This document shows, piece by piece, positions 38,194 through 48,303 of a stretch of 64,000 nt of DNA. The notes below the pieces were generated by a model. It did no database searches. It was not told the DNA's origin and saw only the letters and a list, made by a program, of their open reading frames with translations. The DNA comes from Diplonema japonicum (taxonomy: Eukaryota > Euglenozoa > Diplonemea > Diplonemida > Diplonemidae), in assembly GCA_964019335.1 (NCBI GenBank), contig OZ025655.1, positions 124,001-188,000 of the forward strand, given 5' to 3'. The translations under genes and the position numbers were made by a program. How positions within the stretch are numbered: the first letter of the stretch is position 1; every line of letters starts with the position of its first letter.

Positions 38194-40842
38194 TTAGAAT
38201 CTTGGAACGGGGAAACAGGTGCACCTGCGCCCGTGGGGAAAAGGTTGGACGGGGCCTGTTCTCGTTGGGCACATCGGCTTGTCCACGCACTTGGAGTCGT
38301 AGTAGTCGCAGTGGTGCTCTGCCATCGCACAGCTTTCCCTGTCCTTCAGAGAGCACTGCTGCCCGGCCGAGTGGATAAAGACAACGAAATGGAGGAGCTT
38401 CCTGGTGACGGGGATCACGATGGGGGCCGAGCCTGCTTCCACCTGCAGCCTGAAGGTCACAGTCGGGTGGTGTGGAACGTCAGTGGGGGCCCCCGCGAAG
38501 GTGGGGAGATACCTGGGCCCACACCCCGCCGCTTCGAATCCAGCATCCAGCAGTCCCTTCGGGAGGCCTCCGTTCATCCCCGAGCTGCACGGGAGGCAGT
38601 TGTGTACCGTCACGTAGAAGGTGCACGGGTCTGTGTGGTGCGCGCTATCTTCTCCATGAGGGCACACCAGCTTCACGTACATCCCCTCCTTCCCAAACGC
38701 CCCCATGTGAGCAGTCGACCCCTCCAGCCACTCCGGGATCCGTACCCATTGCTGCCCGCTCACATCGTCTCCGACCCACACCCCAAGGGGGCTCTCGCCG
38801 CCGCCTTCCTTCCCCACCTCCTTCACCACCACAGGATGGGCTCCCCCGACCAGCTCTACAGTGCCCTTGTTCTCCCCCTGCTGCGGGTCGGTCTCCTCCG
38901 GGACGCCATAGATGTTCAGCCCGTTGGAAGTGTCCCCGCTCGCGAAGATGTAGCCCCCCTCCGCAACAAGGGAAAGGAGGAAGCCAGAGTTGTCCTGCCC
39001 AAGAAGGACAAAGGTGTTCGCGGCGGGCTCCTCGACCGCCACCAGGCCCTGGTCCTTGCAGGCGAGGTACAGCTTCGAGTTGTAGAGCTGGATCGACGTG
39101 CAGCGCGACCCGTCCCCTTCCCGCAGGGGGTACGGGAGCTCCACCGTCACCTGCATCCCTGTCGCCGCATCGAACTTCACAAGAGTTCCCTTGTGGCTGT
39201 CCGTCACCCCGTAGATGTGGCCCTTCCAGTAGATCCCTTGGAACACGGTGAAGCTCCCGATGTCAAAGTGGGGGAAGCTGCGCTCCACCTCGGGGTGCTC
39301 GGGGTCCGACACGTCGATCACAATGATGCTGTTCGAGGACATCGTGGCATACACCTTCCCGTTGAACCACACAGAGCTCGTGTGTGTGTCCATCCCTGGG
39401 ATCTTCAAGTGCCCCGCCTCAGACAGGCCGTTCTTCCTCAGCACAATAAACCAGGTCACAGCCTCGGGGTGCCTGTCCTTCTCGTGGCAGGTCAGGTAGA
39501 TGTGGTCAGGAGACTGCTCAAGGAACCTCCCCCCGCGAGTCTTCGTGCAACCAGTGGGGTACCTGTAGGTGGACCGGAGAACAGGGGCCTTGGGGTCCCT
39601 GCTGATGTCATAGGACTTGATCATGGTTGGGAGGGCTATGTACAGCATCCCCTTCCCATCTGTCAGAAGGCTCTTCCCCTCCAGCTGGTCCATCGTCCCC
39701 ACCTCCTTCGGGTCCGTCTTATCCCTCACATTGTGAATGTGAACCATATCCTTGTCCTTCAGGAGGTACGTGTAGTCTCCCTCTTTCGCCAGATCGTACG
39801 CGTTCCCAGGGACAGCGAGGGAGGCCAGCAGCTTGATCTCAGGGATCTCCTCCGGGACGCCATAGATGTTCAGCCCGTTGGAAGTGTCCCCGCTCGCGAA
39901 GATGTAGCCCCCCTCCGCAACAAGGGAAAGGAGGAAGCCAGAGTTGTCCTGCCCAAGAAGGACAATTGTGTCTGGGAGCGGCTCGTCAACTACGATGAGG
40001 CCCTGGTCCTTGCAGGCAAGGTACAGCTTCGAGTTGTAGAGCTGGATCGACGTGCAGCGCGACTGACCCAGAGGGGAGGGGAGGTCCAGGGTCTGCCGCA
40101 GCCCCGTCGCCGCATCGAACTTTACGAGGGCCCCTCTGTGGCTGTCCGTCACCCCGTAGATGTGGCCCTTCCAGTAGATCCCTTGGAACACGGTGAAGCT
40201 CCCGATGTCAAAGTGGGGGAAGCTGCGCTTCTCGGTAGGGTGCTCGGGGTCTGACACGTCGATCACAATGATGCTGTTCGAGGACATCGTGGCATACACC
40301 TTCCCGTTGAACCACACGGAGCTCGTGTGTGTGTCCATCCCTGGGATCTTCAAGTGCCCCGCCTCAGACAGGCCGTTCTTCCTCAGCACAATAAACCAGG
40401 TCACAGCCTCGGGGTGCCTGTCCTTCTCGTGGCAGGTCAGGTAGATGTGGTCGGGAGACTGCTCAAGGAACCTCCCCCCGCGAGTCTTCGTGCAACCAGT
40501 GGGGTACCTGTAGGTGGACCGGAGAACAGGGGCCTTGGGGTCCCTGCTGATGTCGTAGGACCTGATCATGGTTGGGAGGGCTATGTACAGCATCCCCTTC
40601 CCATCTGTCAGAAGACTCTTCCCCTCCAGCTGGTCCATCGTCCTCACCTCCTTCGGGTCCGTCTTATCCCTCACATTGTGAATGTGAACCATGTCCTTGT
40701 CCTTCAGGAGGTACGTGTAGTCTCCCTCTTTCGCCAGATCGTACGCGTTCCCAGGGACAGCGAGGGAGGCCAGCAGCTTGATCTCATCGTGCGTAGCGGT
40801 TGCACTGAGCGCCGTCGCAAGCAGTAGCACTGCTCTCATCAT
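38194..40842 (-). CDS. Secreted LVIVD-type beta-propeller protein, copy 3
   Basis: Third identical 882-aa copy; 3' spacer 37521-38193. The intact frame, with no stop or frameshift, argues against this being a dead array member. Confidence 0.8.
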   Translation of the reverse strand: MMRAVLLLATALSATATHDEIKLLASLAVPGNAYDLAKEGDYTYLLKDKDMVHIHNVRDKTDPKEVRTMDQLEGKSLLTDGKGMLYIALPTMIRSYDISRDPKAPVLRSTYRYPTGCTKTRGGRFLEQSPDHIYLTCHEKDRHPEAVTWFIVLRKNGLSEAGHLKIPGMDTHTSSVWFNGKVYATMSSNSIIVIDVSDPEHPTEKRSFPHFDIGSFTVFQGIYWKGHIYGVTDSHRGALVKFDAATGLRQTLDLPSPLGQSRCTSIQLYNSKLYLACKDQGLIVVDEPLPDTIVLLGQDNSGFLLSLVAEGGYIFASGDTSNGLNIYGVPEEIPEIKLLASLAVPGNAYDLAKEGDYTYLLKDKDMVHIHNVRDKTDPKEVGTMDQLEGKSLLTDGKGMLYIALPTMIKSYDISRDPKAPVLRSTYRYPTGCTKTRGGRFLEQSPDHIYLTCHEKDRHPEAVTWFIVLRKNGLSEAGHLKIPGMDTHTSSVWFNGKVYATMSSNSIIVIDVSDPEHPEVERSFPHFDIGSFTVFQGIYWKGHIYGVTDSHKGTLVKFDAATGMQVTVELPYPLREGDGSRCTSIQLYNSKLYLACKDQGLVAVEEPAANTFVLLGQDNSGFLLSLVAEGGYIFASGDTSNGLNIYGVPEETDPQQGENKGTVELVGGAHPVVVKEVGKEGGGESPLGVWVGDDVSGQQWVRIPEWLEGSTAHMGAFGKEGMYVKLVCPHGEDSAHHTDPCTFYVTVHNCLPCSSGMNGGLPKGLLDAGFEAAGCGPRYLPTFAGAPTDVPHHPTVTFRLQVEAGSAPIVIPVTRKLLHFVVFIHSAGQQCSLKDRESCAMAEHHCDYYDSKCVDKPMCPTRTGPVQPFPHGRRCTCFPVPRF

Positions 40843-41563
40843 CTCTTCTTTTTGTTTTGTTTATGTGGTGTGGGTGTAACCTGTGTACGGGTGTGATATT
40901 TATGTGTTTGCTATACGAAAAAAAAGGAAATAATTAAAAAAAAGAAAATAAGTCTTCTGCTCCGCCTCCCTCTTTTTCTGTGTCGCTCTATTTCCCTCCA
41001 TCTCTCTCTCTCTCTCTGTCCATTCTAATGCTCGAAAACGCGCACCAGTTTGGAACCAAAAAGAAAGAAGAAGAATGAGAAAAGAAAAACACAAAAAAGA
41101 AGGTAGCAAAAGAGTTCGCTAGGGAAAAGGGAGACGAATATGAATAGCGTTGTGCCCGGGTTGTGATTTTGCTCACTCCCCTCGTTAGTAGAAAAGAGCT
41201 TACCGGTTGGTAACACCAGTAATTATTAAAGGCTGCTTTTGCAAAGACGAGCCAAAAAGAACAAAAGAAAAATATAAATATCCCAAAAATCGTTTGTTCC
41301 CATTCGCACTGTCACTCCACCGTAGAGGGTGCACAATGCTTACGTGAATAAACCATTTTAGCTCGAATCTTTCTCTCTCTCTTCTTTGTGCGATGCACAA
41401 GAAGGAAAGAAGGAAAGAACAAAAATGAAAGAGATTCTCTTCTCAATAGAAGAGACCAAAGAAAGATGAAGGGAGGATATGAAAAGTGTGGAAACCGAAG
41501 GTGTAGGAACCTTCTAGAGGAAAGCTTGCTTATTATGATAGATTTTACCTTTTCTTCTTTAGA

Positions 41564-44212
41564 TTAGAATCTTGGAACGGGGAAACAGGTGCACCTGCGC
41601 CCGTGGGGAAAAGGTTGGACGGGGCCTGTTCTCGTTGGGCACATCGGCTTGTCCACGCACTTGGAGTCGTAGTAGTCGCAGTGGTGCTCTGCCATCGCAC
41701 AGCTTTCCCTGTCCTTCAGAGAGCACTGCTGCCCGGCCGAGTGGATAAAGACAACGAAATGGAGGAGCTTCCTGGTGACGGGGATCACGATGGGGGCCGA
41801 GCCTGCTTCCACCTGCAGCCTGAAGGTCACAGTCGGGTGGTGTGGAACGTCAGTGGGGGCCCCCGCGAAGGTGGGGAGATACCTGGGCCCACACCCCGCC
41901 GCTTCGAATCCAGCATCCAGCAGTCCCTTCGGGAGGCCTCCGTTCATCCCCGAGCTGCACGGGAGGCAGTTGTGTACCGTCACGTAGAAGGTGCACGGGT
42001 CTGTGTGGTGCGCGCTATCTTCTCCATGAGGGCACACCAGCTTCACGTACATCCCCTCCTTCCCAAACGCCCCCATGTGAGCAGTCGACCCCTCCAGCCA
42101 CTCCGGGATCCGTACCCATTGCTGCCCGCTCACATCGTCTCCGACCCACACCCCAAGGGGGCTCTCGCCGCCGCCTTCCTTCCCCACCTCCTTCACCACC
42201 ACAGGATGGGCTCCCCCGACCAGCTCTACAGTGCCCTTGTTCTCCCCCTGCTGCGGGTCGGTCTCCTCCGGGACGCCATAGATGTTCAGCCCGTTGGAAG
42301 TGTCCCCGCTCGCGAAGATGTAGCCCCCCTCCGCAACAAGGGAAAGGAGGAAGCCAGAGTTGTCCTGCCCAAGAAGGACAAAGGTGTTCGCGGCGGGCTC
42401 CTCGACCGCCACCAGGCCCTGGTCCTTGCAGGCGAGGTACAGCTTCGAGTTGTAGAGCTGGATCGACGTGCAGCGCGACCCGTCCCCTTCCCGCAGGGGG
42501 TACGGGAGCTCCACCGTCACCTGCATCCCTGTCGCCGCATCGAACTTCACAAGAGTTCCCTTGTGGCTGTCCGTCACCCCGTAGATGTGGCCCTTCCAGT
42601 AGATCCCTTGGAACACGGTGAAGCTCCCGATGTCAAAGTGGGGGAAGCTGCGCTCCACCTCGGGGTGCTCGGGGTCCGACACGTCGATCACAATGATGCT
42701 GTTCGAGGACATCGTGGCATACACCTTCCCGTTGAACCACACAGAGCTCGTGTGTGTGTCCATCCCTGGGATCTTCAAGTGCCCCGCCTCAGACAGGCCG
42801 TTCTTCCTCAGCACAATAAACCAGGTCACAGCCTCGGGGTGCCTGTCCTTCTCGTGGCAGGTCAGGTAGATGTGGTCAGGAGACTGCTCAAGGAACCTCC
42901 CCCCGCGAGTCTTCGTGCAACCAGTGGGGTACCTGTAGGTGGACCGGAGAACAGGGGCCTTGGGGTCCCTGCTGATGTCATAGGACTTGATCATGGTTGG
43001 GAGGGCTATGTACAGCATCCCCTTCCCATCTGTCAGAAGGCTCTTCCCCTCCAGCTGGTCCATCGTCCCCACCTCCTTCGGGTCCGTCTTATCCCTCACA
43101 TTGTGAATGTGAACCATATCCTTGTCCTTCAGGAGGTACGTGTAGTCTCCCTCTTTCGCCAGATCGTACGCGTTCCCAGGGACAGCGAGGGAGGCCAGCA
43201 GCTTGATCTCAGGGATCTCCTCCGGGACGCCATAGATGTTCAGCCCGTTGGAAGTGTCCCCGCTCGCGAAGATGTAGCCCCCCTCCGCAACAAGGGAAAG
43301 GAGGAAGCCAGAGTTGTCCTGCCCAAGAAGGACAATTGTGTCTGGGAGCGGCTCGTCAACTACGATGAGGCCCTGGTCCTTGCAGGCAAGGTACAGCTTC
43401 GAGTTGTAGAGCTGGATCGACGTGCAGCGCGACTGACCCAGAGGGGAGGGGAGGTCCAGGGTCTGCCGCAGCCCCGTCGCCGCATCGAACTTTACGAGGG
43501 CCCCTCTGTGGCTGTCCGTCACCCCGTAGATGTGGCCCTTCCAGTAGATCCCTTGGAACACGGTGAAGCTCCCGATGTCAAAGTGGGGGAAGCTGCGCTT
43601 CTCGGTAGGGTGCTCGGGGTCTGACACGTCGATCACAATGATGCTGTTCGAGGACATCGTGGCATACACCTTCCCGTTGAACCACACGGAGCTCGTGTGT
43701 GTGTCCATCCCTGGGATCTTCAAGTGCCCCGCCTCAGACAGGCCGTTCTTCCTCAGCACAATAAACCAGGTCACAGCCTCGGGGTGCCTGTCCTTCTCGT
43801 GGCAGGTCAGGTAGATGTGGTCGGGAGACTGCTCAAGGAACCTCCCCCCGCGAGTCTTCGTGCAACCAGTGGGGTACCTGTAGGTGGACCGGAGAACAGG
43901 GGCCTTGGGGTCCCTGCTGATGTCGTAGGACCTGATCATGGTTGGGAGGGCTATGTACAGCATCCCCTTCCCATCTGTCAGAAGACTCTTCCCCTCCAGC
44001 TGGTCCATCGTCCTCACCTCCTTCGGGTCCGTCTTATCCCTCACATTGTGAATGTGAACCATGTCCTTGTCCTTCAGGAGGTACGTGTAGTCTCCCTCTT
44101 TCGCCAGATCGTACGCGTTCCCAGGGACAGCGAGGGAGGCCAGCAGCTTGATCTCATCGTGCGTAGCGGTTGCACTGAGCGCCGTCGCAAGCAGTAGCAC
44201 TGCTCTCATCAT
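41564..44212 (-). CDS. Secreted LVIVD-type beta-propeller protein, copy 4
   Basis: Central unit of the array; identical 882-aa product; 3' spacer 40891-41563. Confidence 0.8.
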   Translation of the reverse strand: MMRAVLLLATALSATATHDEIKLLASLAVPGNAYDLAKEGDYTYLLKDKDMVHIHNVRDKTDPKEVRTMDQLEGKSLLTDGKGMLYIALPTMIRSYDISRDPKAPVLRSTYRYPTGCTKTRGGRFLEQSPDHIYLTCHEKDRHPEAVTWFIVLRKNGLSEAGHLKIPGMDTHTSSVWFNGKVYATMSSNSIIVIDVSDPEHPTEKRSFPHFDIGSFTVFQGIYWKGHIYGVTDSHRGALVKFDAATGLRQTLDLPSPLGQSRCTSIQLYNSKLYLACKDQGLIVVDEPLPDTIVLLGQDNSGFLLSLVAEGGYIFASGDTSNGLNIYGVPEEIPEIKLLASLAVPGNAYDLAKEGDYTYLLKDKDMVHIHNVRDKTDPKEVGTMDQLEGKSLLTDGKGMLYIALPTMIKSYDISRDPKAPVLRSTYRYPTGCTKTRGGRFLEQSPDHIYLTCHEKDRHPEAVTWFIVLRKNGLSEAGHLKIPGMDTHTSSVWFNGKVYATMSSNSIIVIDVSDPEHPEVERSFPHFDIGSFTVFQGIYWKGHIYGVTDSHKGTLVKFDAATGMQVTVELPYPLREGDGSRCTSIQLYNSKLYLACKDQGLVAVEEPAANTFVLLGQDNSGFLLSLVAEGGYIFASGDTSNGLNIYGVPEETDPQQGENKGTVELVGGAHPVVVKEVGKEGGGESPLGVWVGDDVSGQQWVRIPEWLEGSTAHMGAFGKEGMYVKLVCPHGEDSAHHTDPCTFYVTVHNCLPCSSGMNGGLPKGLLDAGFEAAGCGPRYLPTFAGAPTDVPHHPTVTFRLQVEAGSAPIVIPVTRKLLHFVVFIHSAGQQCSLKDRESCAMAEHHCDYYDSKCVDKPMCPTRTGPVQPFPHGRRCTCFPVPRF

Positions 44213-44933
44213 CTCTTCTTTTTGTTTTGTTTATGTGGTGTGGGTGTAACCTGTGTACGGGTGTGATATTTATGTGTTTGCTATACGAAAAAAAAGGAAA
44301 TAATTAAAAAAAAGAAAATAAGTCTTCTGCTCCGCCTCCCTCTTTTTCTGTGTCGCTCTATTTCCCTCCATCTCTCTCTCTCTCTCTGTCCATTCTAATG
44401 CTCGAAAACGCGCACCAGTTTGGAACCAAAAAGAAAGAAGAAGAATGAGAAAAGAAAAACACAAAAAAGAAGGTAGCAAAAGAGTTCGCTAGGGAAAAGG
44501 GAGACGAATATGAATAGCGTTGTGCCCGGGTTGTGATTTTGCTCACTCCCCTCGTTAGTAGAAAAGAGCTTACCGGTTGGTAACACCAGTAATTATTAAA
44601 GGCTGCTTTTGCAAAGACGAGCCAAAAAGAACAAAAGAAAAATATAAATATCCCAAAAATCGTTTGTTCCCATTCGCACTGTCACTCCACCGTAGAGGGT
44701 GCACAATGCTTACGTGAATAAACCATTTTAGCTCGAATCTTTCTCTCTCTCTTCTTTGTGCGATGCACAAGAAGGAAAGAAGGAAAGAACAAAAATGAAA
44801 GAGATTCTCTTCTCAATAGAAGAGACCAAAGAAAGATGAAGGGAGGATATGAAAAGTGTGGAAACCGAAGGTGTAGGAACCTTCTAGAGGAAAGCTTGCT
44901 TATTATGATAGATTTTACCTTTTCTTCTTTAGA

Positions 44934-47582
44934 TTAGAATCTTGGAACGGGGAAACAGGTGCACCTGCGCCCGTGGGGAAAAGGTTGGACGGGGCCTGTT
45001 CTCGTTGGGCACATCGGCTTGTCCACGCACTTGGAGTCGTAGTAGTCGCAGTGGTGCTCTGCCATCGCACAGCTTTCCCTGTCCTTCAGAGAGCACTGCT
45101 GCCCGGCCGAGTGGATAAAGACAACGAAATGGAGGAGCTTCCTGGTGACGGGGATCACGATGGGGGCCGAGCCTGCTTCCACCTGCAGCCTGAAGGTCAC
45201 AGTCGGGTGGTGTGGAACGTCAGTGGGGGCCCCCGCGAAGGTGGGGAGATACCTGGGCCCACACCCCGCCGCTTCGAATCCAGCATCCAGCAGTCCCTTC
45301 GGGAGGCCTCCGTTCATCCCCGAGCTGCACGGGAGGCAGTTGTGTACCGTCACGTAGAAGGTGCACGGGTCTGTGTGGTGCGCGCTATCTTCTCCATGAG
45401 GGCACACCAGCTTCACGTACATCCCCTCCTTCCCAAACGCCCCCATGTGAGCAGTCGACCCCTCCAGCCACTCCGGGATCCGTACCCATTGCTGCCCGCT
45501 CACATCGTCTCCGACCCACACCCCAAGGGGGCTCTCGCCGCCGCCTTCCTTCCCCACCTCCTTCACCACCACAGGATGGGCTCCCCCGACCAGCTCTACA
45601 GTGCCCTTGTTCTCCCCCTGCTGCGGGTCGGTCTCCTCCGGGACGCCATAGATGTTCAGCCCGTTGGAAGTGTCCCCGCTCGCGAAGATGTAGCCCCCCT
45701 CCGCAACAAGGGAAAGGAGGAAGCCAGAGTTGTCCTGCCCAAGAAGGACAAAGGTGTTCGCGGCGGGCTCCTCGACCGCCACCAGGCCCTGGTCCTTGCA
45801 GGCGAGGTACAGCTTCGAGTTGTAGAGCTGGATCGACGTGCAGCGCGACCCGTCCCCTTCCCGCAGGGGGTACGGGAGCTCCACCGTCACCTGCATCCCT
45901 GTCGCCGCATCGAACTTCACAAGAGTTCCCTTGTGGCTGTCCGTCACCCCGTAGATGTGGCCCTTCCAGTAGATCCCTTGGAACACGGTGAAGCTCCCGA
46001 TGTCAAAGTGGGGGAAGCTGCGCTCCACCTCGGGGTGCTCGGGGTCCGACACGTCGATCACAATGATGCTGTTCGAGGACATCGTGGCATACACCTTCCC
46101 GTTGAACCACACAGAGCTCGTGTGTGTGTCCATCCCTGGGATCTTCAAGTGCCCCGCCTCAGACAGGCCGTTCTTCCTCAGCACAATAAACCAGGTCACA
46201 GCCTCGGGGTGCCTGTCCTTCTCGTGGCAGGTCAGGTAGATGTGGTCAGGAGACTGCTCAAGGAACCTCCCCCCGCGAGTCTTCGTGCAACCAGTGGGGT
46301 ACCTGTAGGTGGACCGGAGAACAGGGGCCTTGGGGTCCCTGCTGATGTCATAGGACTTGATCATGGTTGGGAGGGCTATGTACAGCATCCCCTTCCCATC
46401 TGTCAGAAGGCTCTTCCCCTCCAGCTGGTCCATCGTCCCCACCTCCTTCGGGTCCGTCTTATCCCTCACATTGTGAATGTGAACCATATCCTTGTCCTTC
46501 AGGAGGTACGTGTAGTCTCCCTCTTTCGCCAGATCGTACGCGTTCCCAGGGACAGCGAGGGAGGCCAGCAGCTTGATCTCAGGGATCTCCTCCGGGACGC
46601 CATAGATGTTCAGCCCGTTGGAAGTGTCCCCGCTCGCGAAGATGTAGCCCCCCTCCGCAACAAGGGAAAGGAGGAAGCCAGAGTTGTCCTGCCCAAGAAG
46701 GACAATTGTGTCTGGGAGCGGCTCGTCAACTACGATGAGGCCCTGGTCCTTGCAGGCAAGGTACAGCTTCGAGTTGTAGAGCTGGATCGACGTGCAGCGC
46801 GACTGACCCAGAGGGGAGGGGAGGTCCAGGGTCTGCCGCAGCCCCGTCGCCGCATCGAACTTTACGAGGGCCCCTCTGTGGCTGTCCGTCACCCCGTAGA
46901 TGTGGCCCTTCCAGTAGATCCCTTGGAACACGGTGAAGCTCCCGATGTCAAAGTGGGGGAAGCTGCGCTTCTCGGTAGGGTGCTCGGGGTCTGACACGTC
47001 GATCACAATGATGCTGTTCGAGGACATCGTGGCATACACCTTCCCGTTGAACCACACGGAGCTCGTGTGTGTGTCCATCCCTGGGATCTTCAAGTGCCCC
47101 GCCTCAGACAGGCCGTTCTTCCTCAGCACAATAAACCAGGTCACAGCCTCGGGGTGCCTGTCCTTCTCGTGGCAGGTCAGGTAGATGTGGTCGGGAGACT
47201 GCTCAAGGAACCTCCCCCCGCGAGTCTTCGTGCAACCAGTGGGGTACCTGTAGGTGGACCGGAGAACAGGGGCCTTGGGGTCCCTGCTGATGTCGTAGGA
47301 CCTGATCATGGTTGGGAGGGCTATGTACAGCATCCCCTTCCCATCTGTCAGAAGACTCTTCCCCTCCAGCTGGTCCATCGTCCTCACCTCCTTCGGGTCC
47401 GTCTTATCCCTCACATTGTGAATGTGAACCATGTCCTTGTCCTTCAGGAGGTACGTGTAGTCTCCCTCTTTCGCCAGATCGTACGCGTTCCCAGGGACAG
47501 CGAGGGAGGCCAGCAGCTTGATCTCATCGTGCGTAGCGGTTGCACTGAGCGCCGTCGCAAGCAGTAGCACTGCTCTCATCAT
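44934..47582 (-). CDS. Secreted LVIVD-type beta-propeller protein, copy 5
   Basis: Identical 882-aa product; 3' spacer 44261-44933. Confidence 0.8.
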   Translation of the reverse strand: MMRAVLLLATALSATATHDEIKLLASLAVPGNAYDLAKEGDYTYLLKDKDMVHIHNVRDKTDPKEVRTMDQLEGKSLLTDGKGMLYIALPTMIRSYDISRDPKAPVLRSTYRYPTGCTKTRGGRFLEQSPDHIYLTCHEKDRHPEAVTWFIVLRKNGLSEAGHLKIPGMDTHTSSVWFNGKVYATMSSNSIIVIDVSDPEHPTEKRSFPHFDIGSFTVFQGIYWKGHIYGVTDSHRGALVKFDAATGLRQTLDLPSPLGQSRCTSIQLYNSKLYLACKDQGLIVVDEPLPDTIVLLGQDNSGFLLSLVAEGGYIFASGDTSNGLNIYGVPEEIPEIKLLASLAVPGNAYDLAKEGDYTYLLKDKDMVHIHNVRDKTDPKEVGTMDQLEGKSLLTDGKGMLYIALPTMIKSYDISRDPKAPVLRSTYRYPTGCTKTRGGRFLEQSPDHIYLTCHEKDRHPEAVTWFIVLRKNGLSEAGHLKIPGMDTHTSSVWFNGKVYATMSSNSIIVIDVSDPEHPEVERSFPHFDIGSFTVFQGIYWKGHIYGVTDSHKGTLVKFDAATGMQVTVELPYPLREGDGSRCTSIQLYNSKLYLACKDQGLVAVEEPAANTFVLLGQDNSGFLLSLVAEGGYIFASGDTSNGLNIYGVPEETDPQQGENKGTVELVGGAHPVVVKEVGKEGGGESPLGVWVGDDVSGQQWVRIPEWLEGSTAHMGAFGKEGMYVKLVCPHGEDSAHHTDPCTFYVTVHNCLPCSSGMNGGLPKGLLDAGFEAAGCGPRYLPTFAGAPTDVPHHPTVTFRLQVEAGSAPIVIPVTRKLLHFVVFIHSAGQQCSLKDRESCAMAEHHCDYYDSKCVDKPMCPTRTGPVQPFPHGRRCTCFPVPRF

Positions 47583-48303
47583 CTCTTCTTTTTGTTTTGT
47601 TTATGTGGTGTGGGTGTAACCTGTGTACGGGTGTGATATTTATGTGTTTGCTATACGAAAAAAAAGGAAATAATTAAAAAAAAGAAAATAAGTCTTCTGC
47701 TCCGCCTCCCTCTTTTTCTGTGTCGCTCTATTTCCCTCCATCTCTCTCTCTCTCTCTGTCCATTCTAATGCTCGAAAACGCGCACCAGTTTGGAACCAAA
47801 AAGAAAGAAGAAGAATGAGAAAAGAAAAACACAAAAAAGAAGGTAGCAAAAGAGTTCGCTAGGGAAAAGGGAGACGAATATGAATAGCGTTGTGCCCGGG
47901 TTGTGATTTTGCTCACTCCCCTCGTTAGTAGAAAAGAGCTTACCGGTTGGTAACACCAGTAATTATTAAAGGCTGCTTTTGCAAAGACGAGCCAAAAAGA
48001 ACAAAAGAAAAATATAAATATCCCAAAAATCGTTTGTTCCCATTCGCACTGTCACTCCACCGTAGAGGGTGCACAATGCTTACGTGAATAAACCATTTTA
48101 GCTCGAATCTTTCTCTCTCTCTTCTTTGTGCGATGCACAAGAAGGAAAGAAGGAAAGAACAAAAATGAAAGAGATTCTCTTCTCAATAGAAGAGACCAAA
48201 GAAAGATGAAGGGAGGATATGAAAAGTGTGGAAACCGAAGGTGTAGGAACCTTCTAGAGGAAAGCTTGCTTATTATGATAGATTTTACCTTTTCTTCTTT
48301 AGA